NCBI GenBank assembly: GCA_024734495.1 | Contig: JALMQS010000264.1 | Coordinates: 744,001-808,000, forward strand | Direction of reading: 5' to 3' | Length of the DNA stretch: 64,000 nt | DNA from: Forficula auricularia | Taxonomy: Eukaryota; Arthropoda; Insecta; Dermaptera; Forficulidae | In this document: positions 33,031 to 45,139 of the stretch, piece after piece | Numbering within the stretch: the stretch's first letter is position 1 | How the letters are laid out: each line of letters starts with the position of its first letter | Position numbers and translations under genes: made by a program | The notes under the pieces: generated by a model | What the model saw: only the letters and a program-made list of their open reading frames with translations | What the model was told of the DNA's origin: nothing | Database searches by the model: none

Positions 33031-34770
33031 TAATTCAAATAAGATTAAAAACTAAAAGCCAAGCAATATTATTTTGGCCTAGTTTCAAAATGGTATACTT
33101 ATATAAATTTCAGTTTTAATTACTTAACTTATTTTAGTAGTTAACTTTTGTCATTTTTCAATGTAAGCGTAGAAGTAATTCCCAGTGTTTTAATGTAAAT
33201 AAAGTTTAATATATTGTTGCAAATGTCATTTTGTTTAATGTGAGGTTATGTTATTTGATATACCTATAAACAAAATTATTACAGATAAAATTTAATTAAG
33301 GAGTAATAAATAAAATAATTACAAGCAAAATTTTTAAGCTTAATTATCCTATAATCGATGATATAAATAACACGCGGTACTACATGTATAAATTTAAATA
33401 AAAGGTATATAATTTTTTAGACAGTTTGTAAAATTCAAAAAAATTAAAATCGGCTGCCTTCCCTTCCAAACAGATATTTTTCATATTCATTTTATTGAGG
33501 ATATAATATGTTGGGTATTCGGTTAATAATAACATTTTAATCGGTAATTTTTAAACTTTAATTAGAATATCTTCTGTGCTTTGAAACTTTTTATCGTACT
33601 TTTACACTTCTCTCAGAAATTGTTGAATAAAGCCATTATTTGAAAAACGATACGCAGATATAATAGTTAAAACTTGTGGGTCTACGATAAACTTTAATTG
33701 TAGAGAATATTTAGAATATTCAAACAATAATAACAATTTAATTAGTTATTTTGTAGCTTCAGATCTTTTATTTGATTATCTTCAACTTTGTGAAGAATGA
33801 TCACCGCAGGTATTTGCTGGTTAATGAGTTTTCAGTCAATGATATCCATATTTAAGGCCAAAAAACAATTTTAACATTATTATTTCACTGCGTTGAAAGT
33901 TTTCTAATTACGATTTTTTAAGGTAATCAGAGATATCTATGATTAAAAAAGCCTTGTAGATGATCCTGGCCACTGAATGGCTAATACATAGACGTATCGA
34001 TATATTATTATACCAATACTTAAATTTTTTTAGGTTATTTCTAAGCAATATTTGAAAAACATTTAGATTATACCTTAAGAAAAATTCTAGACTTATATGC
34101 ATCAAACGCCTGAATATAGGCAATCATTTCGTCAGCTCTTCGTCAAGGCTGCGTAAAATCTAGGCTCTACGGTAAAGTACTCGAGTTTTAGAGTCAACAC
34201 AACCCGCCTGTATGTCGGGATGGCCAAAGTATTTATATTCATTATTTTTTTCTACCCCCTTGGCCTCGGGAACTAATGCCCATTTAGCCAAAATTCATTA
34301 TTATTATTATTTATTTATTAATGGAAATTCATGTAAAAAATCTTCTTATAAATTTTAAAATAACATGTAAATACGAAAGATTCCCAGAAGTAAAATCTTT
34401 ATGAAATTTATTGATACGTTGCTGTAGAATATAGAAAAAATAGAAGACCTAAAAACTCAAAAATCACACAAGAGAGTTTCTTGAAATTTTATCAAACCCC
34501 TCTATTTTACTTTTTATCTAATTGTAATAGAACAAACAAAAAAGGACGCCTATGTGAGTTTATATTATTTTATTTTTTAATTTTCCTAATTTATTTATTA
34601 ATTAAAGTTTCCTGTTGCCAGATATATTGAGATGAGTAGTACAAAATATCGTGATTTATATAAAAAATATGAGACTAATTTGTATTCTGAAATATCGTCC
34701 AAAATGTTCTCTAGCTCTCCGGTCTATAATATCAACATCTTAATAGTATTTCTAATTTCGGGAAAATGTT
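33031..34770. other. Unassigned AT-rich sequence
   Basis: About 1.7 kb. A block at 34130-34240 is GC-richer (CAACACAACCCGCCTGTATG) and may be the edge of a decayed element. Short frames at 33908-34123 (minus) and 34632-34856 (plus) have no known domain; the second runs into the MITE. Confidence 0.4.
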
Positions 34771-34772
34771 TA

Positions 34773-35187
34773 TGTTGCAGTAAAAACGGGTTTTTTAGTA
34801 AGAACGGGTTCTTACTAGTCAAAACGAGTTTCACTGAATACCTGTGTGGCAACTAGAGTTTACTGATGTTGGTTGAGTTTGGTTCAAAAGTCTAGAATCT
34901 TAATTTTTGACCTTCCGCCTCATTTTGGGAGTTTATTTTCAAAAAATTTTAAACAAAAATGTCAAAAAATACATCCTCTAAACTTTGTCTAATTTTTGAC
35001 ATTTCGTTTAAAATTTTTTAAAAATATACACCCAAAATGAGGCGGAAGTTCAAAAATAAAGATTCTAGACCTGTTGAACCAAACTCAACCAACATCAATA
35101 AACTCTAGTTGCCTCAAAGGTATTCAGTGAAACTCGTTTTGACTAGTAATAACCCGTTCTTACTAAAAACGGGTTTTTACTGTAACA
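34773..35187. mobile_element. Palindromic MITE family A, copy 4 (intact)
   Basis: This 415-bp copy starts TGTTGCAGTAAAAACGGG and ends GGGTTTTTACTGTAACA with TA on both sides. The two arms of about 200 bp mirror each other throughout, including GTAAGAACGGGTTCTTACTA and GGTTGAGTTTGGTTCAAAAG. TA targets suggest mobilisation by a Tc1/mariner-type transposase. It serves as the reference for the broken copies at 5791-8920. Confidence 0.88.
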
Positions 35188-36085
35188 TATACACGTAACA
35201 TGAAAATTATTTAGTTTACAAGCTACAAAGATGTGAAAGACAGACAGACATAGTATCGCCACTAATATAGTTCCGTTTTACTTTTAAACAGAACACTAAA
35301 AAAAAAAAATTTTTAACTGAAAATAATGATAAAAGTATTAATTATTGTACGAAATCTGTTATATCCTCAATTTTACGCTCGATTCAAAACTTTGAAAATT
35401 CCATTCATTTAGTGAAAAGGGAGGAAGTTTTAAAATAAAAAAGGTTACTAAAGTGCCCGAAGGAGAAGGGACAATTATTTGATCAAAACTTTCTAAATGA
35501 AATGTTGAAATTTTTCTTTGTTTCCAAGTGTCAGCGATATAATATAATGAAACAACAAAATGGTGAGTGATACTAAAAGTCAAGTCAAAAAAGTTAATAA
35601 TTAAAATATATTCAAACTGAATTTCTGTTGCAGCCTTTGTAAAACGCGTTTGTTGTTATTTTTGAAACTTTCTTAGTTGTTTTTAATTTAATATGAATAA
35701 AAAAAGAGAGAATCTGAACAAATTCATCAAATGTTATTAAATCATATTAATTAAAGAGGGTTTTATTACGTCAAAAAAGCACTAGGAAGAATGGGATAAA
35801 AGATTTGGGTTTTATTTGAAATATTAAAGGATTAAACGGATTATATTTTATGAATAAAGAGAGAATTTTGACTGATGGAGGACGTTTCAAACTGATAGCA
35901 ACAAGGGTGGAAAGAAATGAATGGTTAACTATACCAAAGAAAAAGAAAGTTAACATTTTATATGATGCGTTCAGAGCTAAAGTGGATCAAGTCCATAAAT
36001 GATAGTTTCAAGGTGATCAAGGTTGAAGTTTATTAATTCTAGATGAATCCTAAAGTGACATAGAGGATTTATTTATTTTACCATA
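35188..36085. other. Unassigned sequence
   Basis: Contains CAGACAGACATAGTATCG at about 35238-35256, related to 9800. GCGTTCAGAGCTAAAGTGG near 35966 is mirrored at 37498-37520 and may be the terminus of a larger element. Confidence 0.4.
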
Positions 36086-36720
36086 CAGGGTATGGTCAAA
36101 TATTGTAATCGTGCATGAAAAAAAGTGTTTTTTTCCTTCTTTTTTTTCGAAATATCTCAAAAACGGCTGAAACTATTTTTCGAGATAATAATTGTTTTGT
36201 CAAAATATCTGTCAGTTAGTTAGTCTGTCTGTTAGTCTGTGCATTACCAAATTTTTGTGGACGAGCCAGCTCAAAAACTAGTGCGAATATCGAAACCAAA
36301 TTTCACAAATAGTTTTGGTCCATTGAGATTAAGAGCTGCTTAGAATTTGGTGCATATCGACGCAAAAATTAAGGGGGTTGGAGAGGAAGTTAAAAATTAA
36401 AAATCTAGGCCATTTGAGCAATCTCAACCAAATGTTGTATACATAATCAGTGGGCCCACAGTAATCTAAAAATGCAAAAACTAACCGCCCAAAATTGGTG
36501 GGGGGAAGAGGGTCAAAAAATGAAAAATAGGCCCTCGTACCAAACTCAACCAAATTTTGTATACATAATCAGTGGGCCCCCAGGAGTCTAAAAATGCAAA
36601 AACTAACACCCCACCCCTACATGATTATAAATAATTTTATTAAATATTAAATATAAGTGAGAGGCCAGGTTATATGGTAAAGTCAAATGGATGGCCACAT
36701 CAGAACACGTAAGCTTATTT
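36086..36720 (+). mobile_element. Family G element, copy 1
   Basis: It starts ATTTTACCATACAGGGTATG and AATATTGTAATCG. It runs through a purine/pyrimidine stretch with CTCAAAAACGGCTGAAAC, then two modules with CAACCAAATTTTGTATACAT and ATAATCAGTGGGC, and ends with ATGGTAAAGTCAA and GGCCACATCAGAACACG. Other copies: 54228-54905 (minus) and 62930-63520. No coding domain is visible. Confidence 0.65.
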
Positions 36721-37205
36721 TTATTGTTGCTTTGGCCAAGGGCAGTTTCTTTTCCGATTCAAATTCACCTCGCCATTTAGGGTCATTTATTTCAGCTACT
36801 ATCTTCAATTTAAGTTCGTTACATCAACTATATATCTTTTGCAGGAACTTCAAACTGCAAGTTAAACTTAGTAGAGAAAACATGATAGCATAATTTTTGT
36901 TTCAGTCCTTGCTTTCTTTCACTTTGGCATTTCTCAACATATACAAGTCATACATTTTTCTAATATTTAAATCCGGGTGAAGATAGTTCCTTTCCGAACT
37001 TTAATTTTCTACTGTAGTAGTTCTGATACGCTGTAAAAGATTTGATATATGCTACTATATCGGAATTTTGGATTTGATCTAGTTTAGCGCGGAAATTTTA
37101 TGAGAGTTTTTCAGGTCCAAAGGAAACTGCTGCCATTTGTTAAAAAATCGTAATAACATGGACTTAGTTCACTATGTTTCTGAAAATATACACCATTAGT
37201 ATTCA
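36721..37205. other. Unassigned sequence
   Basis: No gene or repeat end is recognised. Confidence 0.45.
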
Positions 37206-37428
37206 TTAATAAGTTGTTATAGGGAAATAAGGACAATAGCTCAAACACATATAAGCACAGATTGAAGATACGTGTTTGCTAAGAATGAATATTTATAAAA
37301 TGACAATTATGCAAAGAAGTTAATTTGTTTGAGCCTGAGGAAGTCAACAAAGTTGTCGAAACGTTGGCATAAAATAAAAAATATTCCCATAAGCTATTGC
37401 CCTTATTTCCCTACAACAACTTATTAAT
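37206..37428. mobile_element. Palindromic-end element E7 with one hammerhead-like motif
   Basis: The ends ATTAATAAGTTGTTATAGGG and CCCTACAACAACTTATTAAT are inverted for about 38 bp, through AAATAAGGACAATAGCT. Only the right motif is present (37329-37370, plus): CTGAGGA, A, GTCAAC-aaa-GTTGTC, GAAACGTT. Confidence 0.65.
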
Positions 37429-38127
37429 TTAATCGATGGACATAAATAATCAAAATAATTAGTATTAATCCGCAACAAACAATTTTGGACTTAATCCACT
37501 TTAGCTCTGAGCGCCTCATATATTGACCAGGCAGGATGTTGGATCAGATAATGTTTTATTACATCCAGAAGGGAAACAAACAAATAAAGGTACAGTGTCA
37601 TGTTGTTAGATACACAAGGTTACAAGTCACTTTATCGGGATTTAGACATTTGTCAGATGGAAGAATTACTATCTATCTCTAGGGACAGTTAATTTACATT
37701 CATCTTCAATTTAAATATTTCTTGGTATGGGTGTGTTTATTCGACTGAAATGTTTAGCATAGGTACTTCCAAACATGATATAAAATTGAAATTTGGCATA
37801 TGGATAGATTCTATAGTGTAGGCCAGGGGTGAGGAAGCTTTTTTGTTCTAAAGACCACATTGGCAATGACCATTTCCCAAGAAGGACGCTTGAACAGTCC
37901 TGATTTTTAAAGTTATTTTATAGTTATAGTTCAGAGGTTTCCAAACTGTGCGCTGCGGCGCTCCGGGGAGCCGCGGCCGCTTCAGAAGTGCGCCGCGAAG
38001 CTTCATAATTAATTTAAACACGACATTTGTTCTATCTAAACAAAAAACAAATTGATAAGCTAAAAATGTATTTATTTTATCCATTTTTATCTCTTCTTAT
38101 GATTAGACATAGGTAGATACATAAACC
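37429..38127. other. Spacer with hAT-like ends
   Basis: Two hAT-type terminus-like words occur: CAGGGGTGAGGAAGCTTTTT near 37826 and CAGAGGTTTCCAAACTGTGC near 37931, the latter followed by a short GC-rich stretch. Neither has a clear partner or target duplication here. Confidence 0.4.
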
Positions 38128-38708
38128 ATAAAAATAATTATTATCTTATTTAGCTTACAACTAAACGACGAAATATTAACATGAAATTACTTTTTGAATT
38201 CGGTACCAAACAAACTATACCTATAAGCGAGCATACCCTCCAAACGTACTAAGTAAGATCCGTCGAGTGCGATTCATAAAAGGTATATGTTTGGCACCAA
38301 CTTCAAAAAGTAATTTCATGTTAATATTTCGTCGTTTAGTTGTAACTAAATAAGATAATAATTATTTTATACCTTTTAGTGAATTTTATTTGTTGCATTT
38401 AATTTTTTGAAGTCGGTTTTTATTTTTTCTTAAAAATTATTTTTATTGTTCTCTTTTTAGTGATGTTATTAATAGTGATGATATCATCAGAACTTGACCA
38501 AATTAATATGACACCATCCCTAAGACACCCCCTATCGGATAAAAAAAGAAACATCGAAATCGGTTCATAAACAAAGAAGTTAGGTCTAAAAAACCTAATA
38601 AAAAATATACCTATACCTATGAAATATGACGGAGATATGAGGTAACATACGCACAAAAAAAAAATTCAGTCGAATAGAGAACCTCCTCCTTTTTTGAAGT
38701 CGGTTAAA
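38128..38708 (+). mobile_element. Palindromic CCGACTTC element, family F, copy 2
   Basis: The palindromic half (38150-38425) carries ACGACGAAATATTAACATG and the mirrored arm. The tail ends TTTTTTGAAGTCGGTTAAAA. It lacks the start of the left arm and part of the tail relative to copy 1. Confidence 0.7.
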
Positions 38709-39130
38709 AATAATTTAACTTTGACACCCTCGAAAAAATCTGAAATGTATACAAAGGGTCCCCCTGTGGTCTGAATGTTTGATTTTCATAGAAAAATAAA
38801 CTGTTAATTCTCAAGATATTTTTATAGATTCTAATACAAGAGTATTTAGAGAGACCGAATATAGTATTTTTTGTTTTATTTAAATCGAAAAAATTTAACT
38901 TTGACACCCTTGAAAAAATCTGAAATGTTTACAAAGGGTCAAGACTTATTTAGTAATATACAATCTTTGACAGGTGTACAGAGAGACATTGTAACAACAC
39001 TAATAGGGTCCGATTTAATAGCAATTTTTCCTATAATAATAAAAAAAGGGGAGCGCTAGTCTTTGAGTAAAGAAAGACAATTTATTTTACTCAGAAGGAT
39101 TTTTCAATCCAAACACATTCAATTATTACT
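38709..39130. repeat. Direct repeat block
   Basis: AATTTAACTTTGACACCCT with GAAAAAATCTGAAATGT and TACAAAGGGTC occurs at about 38711-38760 and again at about 38893-38941, spaced about 180 bp. The part at 38995-39110 (GACAATTTATTTTACTCA) recurs near 40050-40165. Confidence 0.6.
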
Positions 39131-39589
39131 TCTTTTATTTTACATTTTTGTCAAAGCTAAACAAGTTTAAATAATGAATAAGAAAAAATTGAAAAATTTT
39201 CTTACTTTTGGTGTGTTTAAGCCGAATTTTACAAATGAGTGATGTTCAACTAGAAGTAAATATAATATTATTGGCAAGACATCAAAACTAAAGAAAATTT
39301 CGTGAAGCCAGGTTCTAGAGATCTAGACTATAACGATTAAGAAGTTTTTTTACGGAATGGGGTTGCTTGCCCCAACTCCAACCCCTATTAGTCGCCTTTT
39401 ACGACAAGCAGGGACTGTGGACATATACTACCCCCGGTCCACAGGGGGAAAATTTGGTGACACACACACACACACTGATGATCCATCCACTAGCAGACAT
39501 TTTCACAAAATATACATTTTTCGATGTTCTTTATACAAGATCTTATTTTAGACTGAAACGCCGTGAATACACTCAAAATTTTTTTTGCA
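39131..39589. mobile_element. Family T repeat, copy 1
   Basis: It shares with 45140-45665 the words AGTCGCCTTTTACGACAAGC and CCCCGGTCCACAGGG, then TTTTTCGATGTTCTTTATAC. The copy here is interrupted at its 3' side by E8. The end resembles family G (CTAGCAGACATTTT, then CGATGTTC). Frames through it are not a known protein. A (CA)n tract lies at 39461-39476. Confidence 0.65.
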
Positions 39590-39981
39590 GGAGACAATAA
39601 AAAAGTGTGTGTTCTGCTGGAATTATAAAATTTTAATTTATTTATAACGAGACTATATTTGCTTTGCCCTCTTCATCAGTCTATTATTTATTTTTATTTA
39701 TTAAACATTGTATTTGAAGGGCCATATAGTCTTTTTAATCTACAATTTTAGACCAAAATATTTACATAGAAATTAATTAATATACAAAAAAAAATCACGA
39801 AAAATAGAAAAAGCTAATATAATACGCAATACACGTGTAATTCTCACTTACATACATTAATTCCTGTGAATCAATTGTAATAGACTGATGACAAAGGCAA
39901 AGCTCTCCTAACTATAGTCTCTTTATAAATAAATTAAAAATTTATAATTCCAGCAGAAGACATACTCTTTTATTGTCTCCT
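39590..39981. mobile_element. Palindromic-end element E8
   Basis: GGAGACAATAAAAAAGTGTG with CTGCTGGAATTATAAA on the left is mirrored by TTTATAATTCCAGCAG and TTTTATTGTCTCC on the right, an inverted repeat of about 80 bp. CTGATGA boxes with GGGCAAAGC and TATAGTCTC near each arm resemble the hammerhead-like motif, but GAAAC is not preserved. It sits inside family T copy 1; copy 2 shows the empty site near 45575. Confidence 0.7.
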
Positions 39982-40845
39982 TCAATATATAAAAATTCTG
40001 CTACTCTCAGCAAAAAGAAACTTTCAATTTAATTCACTATTTTTTTATAGTAACAATAATAAGGTCCCATTTAAAAGCAATTTTCCTATATTAATAAAAA
40101 AGAGGGGGGTGTATTTAATATCTCACTGTTAGAATAAAGAAAGACAGTTTATTTTACTCAAACGTATTTGTTAATCTAAAAACTTGCTATATTTGAACTT
40201 GAAAATGAAAAATTCATTTTATTGAACAAGTCTTATTATATATTTTGCATTAAATTGCATCTAGCATAAGACTACATCATAAATTCGTTTTCAAGTAGGT
40301 AGGTAAATACTTACCTTTGAATTAAATTTCCCCGTATATTTTGCCCCGTTAAATATTCTATTAATCTTAGATTTTAGTGCTCCAATCTAATGAATATCAA
40401 GTACCATTAATGTCATATCTGGAGCCTCGCTCCCTGCCAGCAGGCCTCCTCTCTACCAAGCCAATGTCGTGTCTATCATTAGTGAATTCGCAAAAGTTAA
40501 TTCAATATAATTTCGTGTGTAATTCTATCTACACTTTCGGGATTAGCAATAAATATTAGATTAATAGAGTTGGCTAAATTAGGCTTTGAAATGTTCAACT
40601 ACTAACTTATGACAAATGGATTCATATATGTTAATAGTAGTTAACCAAGTTCAAAAGGAAAATTTAACATACGTTCAATGATAAAGGGGAGTTAGAAGTG
40701 AAAGTGGAATATCAATGTGTGTGTGTGATGTTAAATACAATTGGTAAAATAATATTTTTAATCATTTTTTTAGAATTTAAGGTGGAAAATCCCCGCAAAT
40801 CCCCCCCCCCCCTTGCTGCAAATGTTCATGTTTTCGAACTTTTGG
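39982..40845. other. Unassigned sequence
   Basis: Contains the second copy of the 38995-39110 segment (about 40050-40165). The frame at 40377-40559 encodes no known domain. A C-run of 12 is at 40801-40812. Confidence 0.4.
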
Positions 40846-41653
40846 TACCGCGACATTTCAGCCCCCGACAAAATATCCCCGACAAAACATCCCCCGACAA
40901 AACATCCCCCGACAAAACATCCCCCGACAAAATATCCCCCGACAAAACATCCCCCGATAAAACATCCCCCGACAAAATATACAAAGGACAAAATGTTTTC
41001 GAACTTTTGGTACCGCGACATTTCAGCCCCCGACAAAATATCCCCGACAAAACATCCCCCGACAAAACATCCCCCGACAAAATATCCCCCGACAAAACAT
41101 CCCCCGACAAAATATCCCCCGACAAAATATCCCCCGACAAAACATCCCCCGACAAAATATCCCAAGGACAAAATATCCCAAGGACAAAATATCCCCCGGC
41201 ATAATATCTTCTGACAAAATATTCCCCAGTATAAGGGAGAATACAAAAGAGACACCCTGCCCGACGATTGGCTGTTCGGTTTTCAATGTGTGTTTGATTA
41301 GGAAAAAATGGGAGCCCCAAACACACCCCGCCCGACGATTGGCTGGTTCGGTTTTCAATGTGTGTTTGATTAGAAAAAAAAATGGGATCCCGAAACACAC
41401 CCCGCCCGGACTAAGCTTTCGGAGGTTCGGTTAATATATATTGACTGACGCCAACCGAACCGTCTAAATGCCAGCCCGAAAACGGAGCTATACGAACCCA
41501 ACCGAGCCGAACTGAATATATATTAACCGAACCGGAGTCGATTTGCATTACTCATAAGATTTACGCGGGGAAGGGTTATTTTGTCATGAGATATTTTGTC
41601 TGAAGGATATTTTGTCGGGGATATTTTGTCGGGGGATGAAATGTCGCGGAATC
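40846..41653. mobile_element. Fold-back element with tandem-repeat ends, family J, copy 2
   Basis: The left arm carries two rounds of GGTACCGCGACATTTCAGCC, each followed by tandem 15-mers of the type ACAAAACATCCCCCG (about 18 units in total to 41215). The right arm has a few GATATTTTGTCGGGG units and GATGAAATGTCGCGG. The middle has two copies of GGGCGGGGTGTG-containing units and the CCAACCGAACCG palindrome part. Long frames reading SPDKTSPDKT are translations of the tandem array, not proteins. Confidence 0.75.
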
Positions 41654-42195
41654 CGAACTTTTCACCTCTCCAGTCCCTCAGAAGAAATTTAAAGGTTAAA
41701 ATAATCCTTTTATACTCTCTAAATCAAATTCATGACCATAAAATTAATCAGGTTCATGAGTTCATTTTAAATAAGAATCAGAAGAAATGGTGTCAGTTAT
41801 AAAATTTTGTTGTTTTTTTGCCGAGCATTCTTATTACTATTAATAAGTTAGAAAAAACTAGGGTCTGTGAGATTCAATTAAAATTTTTCTTGTATTTCGA
41901 ACTCCTTAGGTAGCTTATTATTTTAAGATTAAGTACCTGGAGGCACCGAGCGATGCACGGTAACCCCTGACCCCCCTCCCGAAACCACACACCTCGCCCC
42001 AAACACTGGACCCTCACTCCGCCCCACCCCACCCCAACCGCCCCTCCCACCCCCGATATACTAATATTATTTTTAATTTTTTAAATTCAGGTAAATAGCT
42101 CGATTTTACTTTTCAGACAGAATTAAACGAAATTGAAATTAATTTGTTTGTCAACGGTTTGACCCGCTCCGCCCATTATAAAATAATAATAAATA
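41654..42195. other. Spacer with a C-rich tract
   Basis: The plus strand at 41965-42055 is very C-rich (CCCCGCCCCACCCC-like words). ACCGAGCGATGCACGGTAA at about 41945-41963 is related, inverted, to 46839-46866. No gene is seen. Confidence 0.4.
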
Positions 42196-42720
42196 AAAAT
42201 AAACTGCAACGGATCGTTGCATGAAACTTTCTCTGGAAATTCATTTGAAATATTAATATGTTTGTTCCTTTATTATGTAATGCAGATATCACATGGAAAT
42301 TTGTAGTTCATATTAGAAATTAATATACATAAAATAATATGCGTCATTTATTGGAGTCGAGGCACCTAACCATTCATACCGACGTTTCGGATTTCTGACT
42401 CGTTCTCCAGGTTTTCATGGTGTGTATACCATTGCTGAAGACGAGTAGAGGAATCGAAACCTTGAAGAATCAAGGAAATAGTCCATCTGATTCGTCGATC
42501 TGAATACTTGAGGGAAGGGTTCAACAAATTACTACATTTAGGTTTGTTGACGTTTCGATCCTCATTACCTCTGGGTAACCATTGCATGACAGACAATGGA
42601 GGATAACGACTTAAATATCAAAATATGAACGATCGATCTCTTATCTGAATACTAGATGGAATAACCTTATTCAAAGAACTTCCGGGTTTCATTGATGTTT
42701 CATGTATTCTAATTATATGA
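42196..42720. mobile_element. Element related to the 119-bp tandem array, copy 1
   Basis: It begins ACTGCAACGGATCGTTGC, the mirror of the end of the array element at 61690. The next 120 bp (TTCATTTGAAATATTAATAT, CTTTATTATG) match 61570-61680 in reverse. Inside are hammerhead-like pieces: minus at 42369-42415 (CCGAAACGTCGG) and plus at 42427-42465 (CTGAAGACGAG, GGAATCGAAACC). Only one or two repeat units are present. Confidence 0.6.
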
Positions 42721-42769
42721 GAATCCATCTACATCGAAAGATCGTAGTAGATTTTTATATACGTATTAT

Positions 42770-42835
42770 ATATTATATGTCAGAAGGTTTCGCCCCCTCA
42801 GAGTCTAACGAGCTCTAACTTGCTATCCGGCATAT
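42770..42835 (-). repeat. tRNA-like segment, family S3, copy 3 (degenerate)
   Basis: TATATGTCAGAAGGTTTCGC and CCCCTCAGAGTCTAACGAG match copy 2 of S3 (TATATGTCAGAGGGGTT, CCCCTCGGGAATCGAACC) with several changes. The mirrored arm is not seen. Confidence 0.4.
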
Positions 42836-43534
42836 ACGAATCAATACTATGATGTACATTGTACATAATAATCTACTAAGATCTTTGATAAAATTGTCCT
42901 TATATAAATTATCATATAAATAAAATATTTTATAGAAACGTTTAGTAAAATGTTCAGGAAAAATGTTCTCATGAATGAAAATTTTAAAATTTTAAAAAAT
43001 AATTGCTTTAAAAAATGGAAATGATAAAGCAACTATAAATTCAAATTTCCTTTTTGATAAAGGGATAATTTTTCCTGAAACATCTGAATTTTTAATAAAC
43101 GTTTCTAGATTGTTCTATTAGAGAATTGTAATTATTTAATCACTAAAAATATTTTGAATATAAAAAAAATTATTAAGTTGATTTTCAATTTAAATGTATG
43201 CATATTTAAATATAACATAAATGAAAAAGGTTACTTGTAAACTTATCAAATAACATTTTAACAAAGGGAGAAATATATACTAGAGTACAAAAAAAGAAAA
43301 GTTCCAAACAAACAAACAAACGTAAAGAGTAAATTGGCAAATAAACAAAACAAAAAAATGAATAAATAAACAAACATGAAGAATTTAATTTATATTTTTA
43401 TATCATTTGTATTCGTCCCAGGGGATAAATAACTTTATTTAATGAGTATGTATAGCCAGTAACAACCGAATGGGACATTTCTATATTTCCTATCCTATCT
43501 CTGATTTTCATTAGCCTGAGACTGGATTCAACTT
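42836..43534. other. Unassigned AT-rich sequence
   Basis: No gene or repeat end is recognised. A short (AAAC)n-like tract lies near 43305-43320. Confidence 0.5.
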
Positions 43535-44630
43535 AAAAAAATAATTGGAGGAAAAAGTGAAACTTTTTTAAGACTCGGTATGATGTTTGTAGTTTCGCTG
43601 AATTAATCATTTTAAATTATACATAGATACCTATAAGTAACTGATATTAATTTCGATTTAATATTTTTTTGACTAGAGTCAAAAAGCCCATTCCTAGAAT
43701 GGTAGAAATTTAAAAATTAATATATACTTCTAAAACAGGTATGGACTTGTATTTTCTTTACTTTCCTTTTCGTTTGGGCGACACTGGGCATAAATATTTC
43801 GAGGGTGGACAGCCAAAATGTGCATTATTTTGGATAATGAATTAAATACTTTGGAATTATGAAATTCAAACTAGAATTAAAAAATTGGATAAAAAATATT
43901 ACCTATATTTATTTCAAAGTTTAATTTACCCAGAAACACATGATTACAGAACAGTAATCATTAGGTAAAAAAGCGCTATTTTTCTGTTATTATGTTTAGT
44001 GGCAAATGAATTTACAACTACACCAAAGTTATTTTACATTTTTTTTTTAAATCTACAAAATTCCTAAATCTGTGAGCCTCTCTTGTGACATTGTGGTCCT
44101 TAAATAATTTTATCAAATGGGTTTCAATAATTTTTTGCTCAATAACTTATTTTGACGGTTGGAAGAGAGCAATTTGGGTTGGGCAGTCGCCCCACCTCGC
44201 CCAACCCTAGAGTTGCCAGTGTACTTTAGCTCTAAACGAGGAGTGAACCGCGACCTAATATGCTGTACACCTACTTCCACTTGTACTTCCAAGTAATTCC
44301 AAATATTTTCAATACTTCCAAATATTTGCAAGCACTTTCAAATATGTCCAAGTACTTCCAAATATTTCCAAGTACTTTCAAATATATCCAAATACTTCCA
44401 AAATACTTCCAAAGAGGTGTACACCTACTTCCAATCGAGGATCACTCCTCGGCTCTAAAGAAAAGAGAACATTTTATCAACGCCCTCTATAGTAATTTTC
44501 TTCGATTAGAGTCTAATAAAAGAATCGCTCGCACGCTAATTTATTAAATAATAATAAAATTGAAAACTTAATTACGCTACAGACGCCTTTATAAGTAATT
44601 AATAATAAACTTACATAGGTATAAATTGTT
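43535..44630 (+). repeat. Family Z repeat, copy 1 (with insertions)
   Basis: Colinear with 51725-52410: GTGAAACTTTTTTAAGACTC, then CCATTCCTAGAATGGTAGAA, then AATAAAAGAATCGCTCGCAC, then TTTATAAGTAATTAATAATA. This copy is longer because of inserted sequence, including the MITE at 44237-44451. A hairpin with GGGTTGGGC and GCCCAACCC lies at 44176-44207. Confidence 0.6.
44237..44451. mobile_element. hAT-like MITE family K, copy 2
   Basis: Ends CGAGGAGTGAACCGCG and GGATCACTCCTCG, with a perfect 8-bp duplication GCTCTAAA (44229-44236 and 44452-44459). The interior again holds tandem TTCCAAATATTTCCAAGTAC-like units. The paralogous site at about 52208-52218 (ATAGCTCTAAATAGAG) lacks the insertion, which confirms the boundaries. 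Confidence 0.94.
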
Positions 44631-45139
44631 CATTTATGCCTATGTTTTAAATATATTACCTCATTAAGATCATTTAAAAAATGAAGTTCTAAAGCCCAAA
44701 ATCTTATCAATTTTCGAAATTGGAATTACAAACACTAGCACAACAACGAACTTTCTATAAGACATTTCGTTTGCAAGTCATTATTTTTATGTTAATCTAA
44801 TCCAGGTTTTTGAGAAGAGCGAGAGTTCTCTTCACTTGGTCGTATAAGTCGACCAAGAATAAGAATATTCAGAACGATTTCATCTTTGTTAAAAATGCGA
44901 GGCACCTCAGTAAATATAGAGGAGGGCAATGGGAAACCACCCCTGCGAAAATTTTAGCCAAAAAATTACAATGGCGCTCTCGATAGTAATCTCCGACGAT
45001 AGTAATCGAGTATGGCGGAGGGCGTTTGAAGAATAATAATAAGAAAATTGTATTCTAATGTATTTAAGGGATATAATTGAATTTTTTTAACAAATGAACT
45101 AAGTAAGAATAACCAAATAGGTTCAATTTAATATTATTA
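44631..45139. other. Unassigned sequence
   Basis: Contains a hairpin near 44834-44856 (CTTGGTCGTATAAGTCGACCAAG). The segment at 44965-45040 is partly an inverted relative of 44475-44500. No gene is seen. Confidence 0.4.

Noticed and set aside
40698..41400. Long overlapping frames of SPDKT-like and CFVGGYFVGG-like repeats on both strands
   Set aside because: They are six-frame translations of a 15-bp tandem DNA repeat (family J arm). All frames stay open because the unit length is a multiple of three.
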